Assembly (NCBI GenBank): GCA_940337035.1 | Contig: CALNHX010001922.1 | Location: 62,001-126,000 of the forward strand | Direction: 5' to 3' | Origin: Agriotes lineatus | Taxonomy: Eukaryota; Arthropoda; Insecta; Coleoptera; Elateridae | DNA: 64,000 nt | Part shown: positions 11,900 to 21,002 of the stretch, piece by piece | Layout of the letters: each line of letters begins with the position of its first letter | Position numbering within the stretch: the first letter of the stretch is position 1 | Notes under the pieces: model-generated | Told to the model about the DNA's origin: nothing | Seen by the model: the letters and a program-made list of their open reading frames with translations, nothing else | Databases searched by the model: none | Made by a program: the position numbers and the translations under genes

Positions 11900-12845
11900 T
11901 GTAATGTGATACCTTGATAATTTTTTACTATTTCTTCATTTTCAATATTAACATTACTGTCATTTATATGAATGTTATTTTGAATTAAAATATGTACTAT
12001 GCAGCAAGAATAAATACTTTTTGCAGCTTGAACAGGACTGTAATGCAGCACACAATGTTTCAGCAGGCACCGAAATCGTGCCTTCAATACACCATTGCAT
12101 CTTTCGATTACATTCCTGACTCGTACATGTCCTCTAGTATAGCGAGCTTTAGGTGTACCTTCGACAGCTCCTTTTATTGTAGTTAGTAGCTATGGTTGTA
12201 ATGATACCCCGAATCATCTACAACAAACAAATTAAAGTAAAATACAATTACAGATTACAGTCCTACTTACACAATAACCAAGTACTACGTTCATTTCTGT
12301 TCTGCAAATGTAACACATGGGACATTATCTCTATTGCCGAGTCATGTGTGGACCAGATTATCTAGCATTGCAATTTAAAATTCCCAGTTTGGAATCGCAC
12401 ATCAAAAGACAAGAATATTTTACTTTAATATGTATAGTACATTCTCTACTTACAATTTGGACATTAATGCTGTGTTATTCTTTGCGATTTAAATACGCAA
12501 ATCCGGGATGTTCAGGGTGTTCCAAAGATGGTGCTACAATAACCACATATGTACAATCAATGCACCCATAAACCTATTATATCTACTTATTTATCTTATT
12601 TACTTAAATTTTAAAATATCGTACGTACTGCTTTTTAATTCTCAGCTTTTCATAATTATTGGCAGGGAATTTACTGTACTGTCCTACCAAATGAGTTGCC
12701 ATAATATCACTTACGGCTGTTATACAACGACTTACAGTTGTTTGACTTAAAGCAAGTGAAAAATCTTGCCCTACACTTTTTTGGTAGCTACCATAGCCAA
12801 AGAAACGCAAGGCACATAATACCTAAAACAGTAAAGTTTTTTTTA
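11900..12845 (-). pseudogene. PIF/Harbinger nuclease (HARBI1-like), degraded, with relic introns
   Basis: Minus strand. 12810-12604 encodes ALRFFGYGSYQKSVGQDFSL and LSQTTVSRCI, the N-terminal block of HARBI1-type transposases, preceded by a plausible acceptor (ctgttttag). Near 12570 the DDE block reads GCIDCTYVVIVAPS and AYLNRK. Near 12290-12240 a GT...AG interval of about 55 bp follows NVVLGYC, and a DSGYHYN block comes after it. The final block ARYTRGHVRNVIERCNGVLK (E of the catalytic triad) lies around 12130-12075 and runs to about 11910. Several stops; inactive. Confidence 0.75.
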
Positions 12846-13095
12846 CACTTATTTAAGTTGTAGCTGCTAATTATAACCTTAATGTCCTTAATATAATGTG
12901 GAACTGCAGTAGTTCTTTGTGGTTCCACACAACCATACACTTCTGATCGCGAAAACGGTCAGTTCTAATCCTGCCTCCGTTTGACCCGAGGTGAGAGTAC
13001 ACTTGCTTTCAAAGCTTTCGGGTACACCTATTTTTCGCTGTATTAAATCAGGGTTGTAATAATCAACTCTGACATTTAACTTTTGAAAAGTCAAA

Positions 13096-13190
13096 ATGCC
13101 TCGATTGACAGAGCAACACGTTTGGATGCTTTTCAAATTAGAAGAGGGGTGGTCCATAAGAAGGGTTGCTACTCATTATGGGCTAGATCG
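13096..13190 (+). pseudogene. Tc1-like transposase HTH fragment
   Basis: Plus-strand frame MPRLTEQHVWMLFKLEEGW plus SIRRVATHYGL resembles the first helix-turn-helix of Tc1/mariner transposases, starting at a Met. It stops after about 32 codons and no catalytic domain follows on this strand. It is probably a short relic, unrelated to the complete copy just downstream, which is in the opposite orientation. Confidence 0.45.
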
Positions 13191-13361
13191 CTAGATAAAA
13201 GCACTGTTCTACGAGTAAAGAAGAGATGGGAACAATTTTTTTAAATGTTGTCAACGTCATCTTTAACCTAATCTCAAAATTACCCGTTCACACAGCTAAC
13301 ATTTTGCAAAATCGTTGTTATTTGATTTTGAATTTGTACGCGAAAGTTTTGAAAGCCAGTG

Positions 13362-14704
13362 TACAATTGCGGCCATAAAAAAATAGGACACCTTTTTTTG
13401 TCTAGTGTGAATTAATCTCAATTTGACATTTAATAGTAGGCAGCTATATCTACAGCGTGTATCAATTTTATTTATCATATGAAAGCATGCAGGCTGTTGC
13501 AATAGACAATTATTTATTTAAAATGTATAACAAATTAACAAATCATTAATTAATATTTGGTTATCGCGCCATTTCGATTTATAACTTCCATTAATTTTCG
13601 TGGCATAGAACTATATAATTTTCTGCAAAAATCATCAGGAATATTTTCCCATGCATTATTGATTACTTCGAGTAATTCTTGGGCATTCCGTGGTCTGACA
13701 TTTCTGTTTTGAATATTTTTAACCGGCAGTGCCCATACGTTTTCCATGGGATTGAGATTAGGACTGCGGCTAGACCAGCTAATAATATTGATATTATTTT
13801 CCTGGAGCCAATTTGTTACTATATGCGCAGTATGAACGGGGCAATTATCATGTTGAAATAAACATTCATTGTTTGGAAATAATTGAGATACGGAAGGGAG
13901 CATAATATCATTTAAAATCGTAATATATATTTGGCTATTAAATCTCTCCTCAACATGCCATAAAACGCCTGGTCCACGTGCTGATATCCAGCCCCACATG
14001 TTTACAGAAAATCTGCCGCTTTTGTCAGCATTGTTTATATATTTTTCATTGAATCGAGTATTGGAGGGGCGATAAACACGAATACGACTATTATACGTTG
14101 ACTGAAAGATTTTTTTGTCAGTGAAGATCACATTATTCCAATCATTTTCATCGTAAGCCAAAAATTCCAGAGCAAACCCTACGCGAGCTTCTTTATTTTC
14201 TGCTTTTATTAAAATTTTTGGGCTGCTGAATGACAGCGCAGTCCCGACTCTTTCACACGCCGGCGACCAGTTCGATTTGATCCTGGAAAGTTTACTTCTT
14301 CGACAGCTTTAATAACAGTAGAAAATGGAGCGGCTCTTAATACATTAGTTACCGCCAAATCTTGTTCTGGAGTGGATATTCTTCGTCGTCCTGACCGAGG
14401 ATTTCTATTAATTCTGCCCTTCTCTCCACCTTTTACAAATGTTCAAAACAGAATTTTCATTAACTCCGTAATGTCCAGCAATGCGCCTTACAGAACATCC
14501 TTCCGCTTTACCAATTATGGTAGTCTTAACAAAATCATTAATAGACGTATCTGTTTTTTACCTTTTCTACTCTATACAGATATTGACATTGTCATTTAAT
14601 AATACTGATTAGGCATTGACACTGCATTTACATGAATAAATTTTAGAAAAAAGATTACACACTAGATTACAAAAGTGTCCTATTTTGTTTTGGCCGCAAT
14701 TGTA
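13362..14704 (-). mobile_element. Tc1/mariner element with TIRs and TA target duplication
   Basis: TA at 13362-13363 and 14703-14704 flank inverted repeats of about 45 bp: left CAATTGCGGCCATAAAAAAA and on to about 13409; right arm 14658-14702 is its diverged reverse complement. Both arms share AATAGGACAC and CTAGTGTG. Total length of about 1.34 kb is typical for Tc1-like elements. The transposase inside is on the minus strand. Confidence 0.85.
13550..14600 (-). pseudogene. Tc1-like DD34E transposase, 5' half frameshifted
   Basis: The intact C-terminal 203 aa (14161-13550) carries all three catalytic residues: VIFTDKKIF (first D), QHDNCPVHTA (second D) and SPNLNPMENVW (E). I count 34 residues between the second D and the E. 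The N-terminal half can be followed upstream to about 14600 in shifted frames: SINDFVKTTIIGKAEGCSVR, RIAGHYGVN (HTH 1), GRRRIS and TPEQDLAVTNVL (HTH 2). Frameshifts near 14170-14260 make it non-autonomous. Confidence 0.85.
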
Positions 14705-14715
14705 CATAATAAGTA

Positions 14716-14726
14716 GGGGGGGGGGG
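14716..14726. repeat. 11-nt G homopolymer
   Basis: A run of eleven G just outside the right end of the Tc1/mariner copy. Only noted as a landmark and a likely source of assembly length error. Confidence 0.9.
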
Positions 14727-14862
14727 AATCCTAGTGGCCAATGGCAAGCTTAAACAGTGATGCAATGCCTATTTCTATGATTCGGGAATTATAAGTCCCA
14801 TTATTTATTTAGAAAGGTTTCAATTTGATTGGGGAACTATGGAAGTAAAAATTAATAATCAT

Positions 14863-17800
14863 TTACCACACAGTTGTGTTATGTATATCTTCAGCAACGA
14901 CGAAATTTAAGAACATAATGATAGGAAATGTACGTAGACATACCTGGTGATACACACGATAAGCATGATATTTTGCAGCATCTGTGGTTGGTGGCAGATT
15001 GTCGAGGTTGACTTTGGCTGTAGCTGCTGACGTGACGAACTGGAGGTATCTCAGGTAGTTGAGGGTGGTGCCAGTCTCTCCTCCATATACTGCGACGAGG
15101 CATTTCTCCTCAGCTGCAGCTATTTCATTGTGACTCACATCTGGGTGGAGGAAAACTTCTGCTTACCTGAATAGTGCTGGGTTCTTGGGGGAAGGTGTTG
15201 ACAAATTCGATTTTCCCCTGCTAGAAGAGGACAGAGGTCATGTCGCGCCCGCTAAATGCGTGAAGAAACATAATTACCCCTGGAGAGTAATCAGAGGTTC
15301 CGGTGGTGAACGATGTAGATGAATATTGGACGTCTGGCTCCGCTCTTCTGCCTTTATGGAAGGAGATGTTGTATTTTTTAGAACTCAAACCAACTAACAA
15401 CACAAGCAGGTCCACATCTTCCCCGATGATTACAACCTTCTCAGAAGAGTCAGCTTTGGTGATGGCAGCTCTAACAATGTCAGCATCAGCGTCCTCTTCT
15501 GACACTGTCACCACAGCACCGTGCTGCTCAAATACAGTTTTCAGTAGCTTATTAGTGTTGTTCGATAAGAACTTCTCTTGCGTGACGTTGATAGTAGTTG
15601 AAGCTTATAGGACAGTGTCACTGCTGTTGAGGGCGGACTATTGTCTGAGACGTTCAGCGCTTTTAGTACTTTTTTGAGAGGCGTTCTCCAGGTATTCATC
15701 GATGACACTGATTACATCTGTCCCAAAATGGTTTTTCACAAAATTAATGTAGCCGTCAATGATGGTCTTCACTGTTGTGTTTCGGTGCCACCCACATTTG
15801 TGGAGCGAGTAGCCACCATCGAGCACGATGTGGGTATAGGCGTCTCGGGAGATGTTGGTAGTGAGATATGTAAAACACGAATATAAAGCTGACTTTGTTC
15901 CCTTCCTCATTCCAGCTTCATTGAACAGAGACATTGGGTAAGGGGCCAATTCATACTTGAAGTGGACTTTCAACTCTGCATCGGATTTTTTGGTGATGCT
16001 AACTCGCTGGAATATTGTAAGAGGGCCAATTTCAATCTTCTTATTAGTGACTTGTATGGAATTATTGACGCTTGCCAAGGTAACAAATTTGTCTTTACGT
16101 TTGAATCCAACTTTCCCAAATGTCTGGTTTCTATGTTAACCACTCCTTCTGTTCCCAGTTCCTTGTCCTTGTAACAATTAACTTCATAGCCTCCACTGCT
16201 AATAGAAACGAATTTGTCAGTAACGGGAAAAGGGGGACGGTCCTTGAACCAATATTTCTGTCTGCATCTTGGTTGTCACGAACAATTCTTGAGACTCTCA
16301 TATCAACGTGTGCTGAGTGCTCTTCTAAACAAGAGATGTCATTAAAACTTTCTACTTCTTCACAAATGTTTACCATGTACATAGTTCCAACGGTCCACTT
16401 TGTCAACATGCTGCTTGTAAACCTACCACCTATCAACCCTCCTTTGCTTTTCACGGACCTCATTAGGGTTTGTTCGATGGTTAGGTCTGGCCAGAGACCA
16501 CTCCAAAATTTGTCAATACGGCGAATGGTACAGTATCCTTCAGTGAATTTGCTGAACTCAGAAGGGGTCATCCTTTTTTTGAGAGCTACCACGTCTTGCA
16601 TGTATAGCCGCGCACTTTTTGCGTAGAAAAATGGCTTGCCTAAATTAAAAAAAGTACTATATTGCGTCTCCTTGCATCCAATAATACACATTTGGTTGTT
16701 TCTTTATTTTTGAAAAATAAATTTTGAAAAAATTAATTAAACTTCTGTTTACCCTATCAGAAGTAGAAAAACCGTTACAACCCTAAAATTATGTCTGTGG
16801 AGATCTCAGGTCTGTAGAGGTTAACGGTTTTTTTAAAATCCTGAATAGTTATTTTAGAGTCTTCTTTTTTTTAGAATTCTAATTCGAAATTCTTGGGTTT
16901 TTAGGTCATATTAACTAAACATCAGCGATGATAAAAAAGGTTTATTTGTTTAACCAGTTTAAATTACGATGCCTACGACGTTTCAACAAGATTACATGTC
17001 ATTATCAAGTAATGGGATAATTGAGTTGTAAACGAAATTTGAAAACTAATCCATCATCAAAGGAAAATTAGAAATTAAACTCGAAACTAGGAAATCTTCT
17101 CTTTTTTTGACCCACAGTTTGTAAGTGAAGCTTCCAGTCGCCCATGTGCTCTGCCTGGATGAACTGTTTCATAAAAGTAGTGAGATGAAAATATTGGATC
17201 CATAGCTTCGAGGTTGACCCATTCATTTAAATTTTTTGCAATGCATTTTTTGAACTTGGGCTGTAAGACCTGGAAGGATTCTCTTTCCTCAGCTTTCAGC
17301 ACACTAGACCTCTGAGATTCATTGAGTAATGTTTCAATATCTTTTTGCTCGTTCTCTGTGAGTTGGGCCTCGTTTAAAATCAGTTCACATAATACCAGGT
17401 GAGCTATTGTGTGGGCTCTGACTGCTCTTGCATATGCGTGACCATTCAGCATTTTATGCACGTTGTTACTGGCATAGATTTCCTCCAAGAGCTCCTTCAA
17501 CCCACTCCCTGCGATGATGCTCCAATGCAACCCATAAATGACATAAGAAGATGAAAGCCCCCAAGTCTTACTGCAACATTGTTCAGCTCATTACTCCCAT
17601 TCTTTCATCTAGAGAGGCTGATCAAACGTGACAAAGCACGTTTTGTGTTTGTGGTCTTTGGTTTTGTTATTGGCCTCCACAAGAGCTGTTAATATAGTGT
17701 TATATTCTGTTGGTGGAGCACAAATGAATGGTAGGAAAATTACTTTTGAACGTTGAAACTGGAGGCCTTCAGTAACTTGCTCCATGAAACCATTCCATCC

Positions 17801-18217
17801 TGGCATGCCTTGGGTGTTACGCCATTTTCCAAATGACCAAACGAGGTCTGATGCAGTGGGTAGTATTTCAGCAGTGACTGGGAAATCGTGGGGTATCTTG
17901 TCAATCGAGATAGCTCATAATCCAGCATTTTTCTTCACGGTGCATTGTAGGAGTTGGGTGTCAGCAGAGGAGCCTATTGTTTCGGCAGATACATGCTCTT
18001 TTAATCTTGGGATGTTCTTTTCTCGCACCACAGCTGCGCGAGGGGTAACGCACATGATCCCACCCATTTCATGGAAACTATTTTCACCGTCCAGCGTGCG
18101 TACATTAATATCTGCGTTGTCAAACACGAATTGCATGAATACATTTGGAAATTTTGGAGATTTTAAGTCAATTATTATGTAAAATTTAGCATGATTTATA
18201 TTTGAGGAATAATACAA
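14863..18217 (-). pseudogene. Multi-exon gene of an unnamed repetitive family with PIN-like motif
   Basis: Collinear minus-strand pieces, N to C: FDNADINVRTLDGENSFHEM (18217-17915); block ending CFVTFDQPL (17806-17609); NNVAVRLGGFHLLMSFMG then GSGLKELLEEIYASNNVHKM (17600-17087); FFYAKSARLYMQDV, RRIDKFWSGLWPDLTIEQTL (16691-16131); VLDGGYSLHKCGWHRNTTV and KSAERLRQ (16078-15638); TINVTQEKFLS, EKVVIIGEDVDLLVLLVGL, FLHAFSGRD (about 15603-15221); LPPTTDAAKYHAYRVYHQ (to 14950). The GEDVDLLVLL block resembles the acidic core of PIN/FEN-type nucleases, which is inference. Splice-like sites include acceptor tttaatttag before GKPFFYAKS (about 16635) and donor gtatgt after YHQ (about 14945). An in-frame stop near 15590 and a frameshift near 15640 mark it as broken. 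I recall similar multi-copy uncharacterised proteins in invertebrates but cannot name a family. Confidence 0.6.
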
Positions 18218-18219
18218 AT

Positions 18220-18990
18220 CAATAAGTCGTAATGAATTTAATAGTAAAACGTTTCGCCAATAATATTGGCTTCATCAGTTATAAAAATTATGATAACATT
18301 TTGAAGAGATAAAGTAATTAATGGAGTATAAAGACATTATTATAGTTACGTTGTTAAATATTTAATTCTGAAAGTTACAAAAAATTTTTTAGATTAGCGA
18401 AACATAAATTATTTCCTTATTTAAGAATACTTACGTTTGAAAATAATGTTGATAACTAAATTAATCATTACGACCTTTTATATTAAATTATTATATTAGT
18501 TATGACATAATTGAGTGGTAAATTTATATGTAAACTTTACGATATTTGTAAAAGAACGTAATTAAAATAATAGCGTTCATAATGCTGGATGCAAGAGGAA
18601 TGTGAATGCAATGATAACAAAGGCAAGGTTACCTACAAATATTTGCGCTATCAAAACCTGCGCAGTATGCATAAAAGTTAGAGGAATGAATATAAAATTA
18701 AGGCGGGGTAGTTCAAAAGAAGTTTGAATTTCAATATAAGAAACATAATTAGATAAGACAAAATCAGTAATCTGAGAAATATGAAAAGGGTGTTTATTTG
18801 AATAAATTGTTATAGATTGAGCTTAAATTGTCAATATCAGTTCTGTAATTAACGGCGGTAGGACTTTTTTGTATTTCAATTATTTCTAGAACTAATCTCT
18901 TTTTTAAGTTGTTCTCTCTATGTAAGACATGAATACACCTTTCTTAATGGGTGTAGAAGATGTAACTTGCATTATTGCTGAATAAATAGG
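18220..18990 (-). mobile_element. Penelope-like element fragment (GIY-YIG tail plus ribozyme)
   Basis: 5'-truncated minus-strand copy. Around 18940-18785 the frame reads HVLHRENNLKKRLVLEIIEI then QKSPTAVNYRTDIDNLSS, which matches the C-terminal end of the GIY-YIG endonuclease of Penelope elements. After a 3' UTR of about 500 bp a hammerhead-like core occurs at 18251-18278. The next, separate Penelope tail starts just upstream of it (about 19,000-19,920). Confidence 0.65.
18251..18278 (-). ncRNA. Hammerhead ribozyme core (Penelope type)
   Basis: On the minus strand the conserved CTGATGA is followed by stem II GCCAAT/ATTGGC and then GAAAC, the invariant core order of a hammerhead. The reverse complement of the core is gtttcgccaataatattggc plus ttcatcag on the plus strand. 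It lies at the 3' side of a Penelope-like fragment, where such ribozymes are known to occur. Activity not demonstrated. Confidence 0.75.
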
Positions 18991-19019
18991 AAGGTGATTC
19001 ATCACGCTAATAGTGGAGG

Positions 19020-19920
19020 TGTCTTGTACGAAGTAATAAAACTCAGTAGTCTTCTCCACGTACATTTATTTAAATTGGCGACATGTTTCGAAACCAGACT
19101 GGTTTCATTTTCGGGTCAAAATGATCATCTACAGAGGCATATGGTTAACAATAGTGTACATAGTAAAGAAATTAACTTACTGGTAGTAAAAACCACGTGT
19201 TACATTTGTAGTTTAAATTGACGTTAGGTGAAAACGTTGAACACGAGGTAGCAATAAATTTAAAAAACACACCACATTGGAGAAGAAAAAATTAATTAAC
19301 CAGCAAACTACGTTGTAAAGATAGTTATACTGGTTAATACATCACAATATAAAAATTAAAAATTAAAACAAGTAAAGTAGAAACTGGCGTTGAAGACGGC
19401 AGTTCTAAGAATGGATTTTAATACAAAAGTAACTAGAAACCAGGTCAAAAAATCCCTAGATTCAATGACACTGAAATTACCAGAGAGGGTCAAAAAGTAA
19501 AATAATAAATTGAAAACCAAAAATGGCAAGAAATCAGCAAAAGACAATACAACTATTTAATATTCAGGAAAATGTAATTGGTATCAAAATATGTGACTTC
19601 ATTGAGTCTGAATTCGTTATCATTGGACATAATTTCAAAAATTTCGAGTAAATTCAACAACCTACCTTTGTTAGCTATATGCAAAATGTTGTAATCTTTA
19701 TTAGGATCAAAGTTGTGGTTGTATTCCAAAATGTGATTAGCAAAAGCTGATTTATTAGGTTGGTCGATATTAAAGTTGTTGTTTCTAATGCAAGCTGAAT
19801 GTTTTTTGATTCTTTTTTTTTAAAGTACATCCAGTTTGACCAATGTAAAATCAGTTGCAAGTGGACCAGTCAAGACGGTCGACACCAGATCTTTCTAGTA
19901 AAGGGGTAGGATCTTTATTG
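19020..19920 (-). mobile_element. Penelope-like element A, 3' part (GIY-YIG endonuclease and 3' UTR)
   Basis: Minus-strand coding from about 19915: KDPTPLLERSGV, FYIGQTGCTL (the YIG motif), then after a frameshift IKKHSACIRNNNFNIDQPNK, SAFANHILEYNHNFD and LHIANKGRLLNLLEIFEI to about 19620. This is a GIY-YIG nuclease domain. The matching upstream RT C-terminal part sits at 23883-24363, and LINE B (19921-23882) separates them, so the two pieces probably formed one element. A degenerate hammerhead lies at 19085-19112. Confidence 0.75.
19085..19112 (-). ncRNA. Degenerate hammerhead-like motif
   Basis: Minus strand reads ATGAAACCAGTCTGGTTTCG then AAAC. Stem II (GAAACC/GGTTTC) and the GAAAC strand are present, but the upstream CTGA of the core is replaced by sequence ending AAAATGA. 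It corresponds in position to the ribozyme of Penelope-like elements and is probably inactive. Confidence 0.5.
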
Positions 19921-21002
19921 AAGATAGATAGATAGATATATTTATTAATCCCAGGAACATGTTCATAAATGCAATAGAACTATGTATATAAATAATGATA
20001 TGTTATAGGACTAGCCGATGAAAAAATATCTCTACAAACTAAATTAAACTATAGTTGAGAAAATCCTCAACAGAATAAAAACAATGCTTTTGCAGCATCA
20101 TTTTGATCTGAAATTTAAATTGTTTCATTGGCAATACTTTTATGACATTTGGCAGATGATTGTACATTTTTATGCCGTTGTAGAGAGGACTATTCTTAAA
20201 TAATTCGAGGCGATGCATTGGTATCTCAAGAGTATCTACATTTCTTGTATTATAGTTACTAAACATGGATAACGTACGAAGTTTACTTATATTCTTTTTC
20301 ACATACAATAAGCATTGCAACATGTAAATGCAAGGCAACGGCAAAATTTTGTGCTGTTTAAAAATATGTCTGCATGAATCTCTAGATCTTAGCCTAAGCA
20401 TATAACGCAGACAACGGTTTTTCAACACAAAAACTCTCCGAGCATCCGATGCACAACCCCAGCACAGCAAAGCGTATGAAATATAAGAATGGACAAAGGC
20501 AAAATAGTATTTCTTCAATGATACCACATTGATAACCGTCGCTAATTGGCGCATGATATAACATCGGCTTGATACCTGATTACAAACAATGTCTATAATA
20601 TGTGCACTCCAATTTAATTGCCGATCAATATTAAGGCCCAAAAATTTAGTTACATCAGAATGTTTTATACTTTGATGGCAATGACGAACTAATATGCTGT
20701 AATCATGTATACTTCGAGATGTCTTAAATTGCATCAACACTGTCTTTTTTACATTCATAACAAGACCATTTGAAGTGATCCAGTCATTAATTTCCATTCA
20801 CGTCTTTGCATATCATTGATATAAATAATAAAGGTCCGAGAACATATCCCTGTGGAACGCCGCAGTAGATAAATTTTACATCAGATTTGATATTATTTAT
20901 CTCAACGACCTGGCACCTCTTATGGAGGTAACTCCTAAACCAATCATTCATAATACCCCTGACGCCATACGAATCTAGTTTGGTCAACAGTATCGAGTGA
21001 TA
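19921..21002 (-). mobile_element. LINE B, 3' part
   Basis: Ends at 19921 with a (GATA)n-type tail (atagatagatagat on plus). It contains RT sequence MTKLDSYGVRGIMNDWFRSY and CGVPQGYVLGPLLF (20987-20800), then after a frameshift MEINDWITSNGLVMNVKKTV and the C-terminal domain to 20039. The YADD catalytic block is missing between about 20800 and 20787, so a deletion of roughly 60 codons removed it. The 5' continuation is at 23185-23882; the IS630/Tc1-type element (21003-23184) separates the two parts. Confidence 0.85.
20039..20987 (-). pseudogene. LINE B RT palm/thumb and C-terminal domain
   Basis: Two overlapping frames. 20987-20787 gives the RT B-region with GVPQG. 20797-20039 gives 252 aa starting at the WITSNGLVMN block that normally follows YADD by about 40-60 residues, then KFLGLNIDRQLNWSAHI and a C-terminal region with CLRYMLRLRSRDSCRHIF. 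The absence of YADD shows an internal deletion, so no polymerase activity is possible. Confidence 0.8.

Noticed and set aside
14716..14726. G-quadruplex regulatory site
   Set aside because: A single uninterrupted G run next to a transposon end; no further support.
19085..19112. Functional hammerhead ribozyme
   Set aside because: The CTGA part of the catalytic core is missing; kept only as a degenerate motif.
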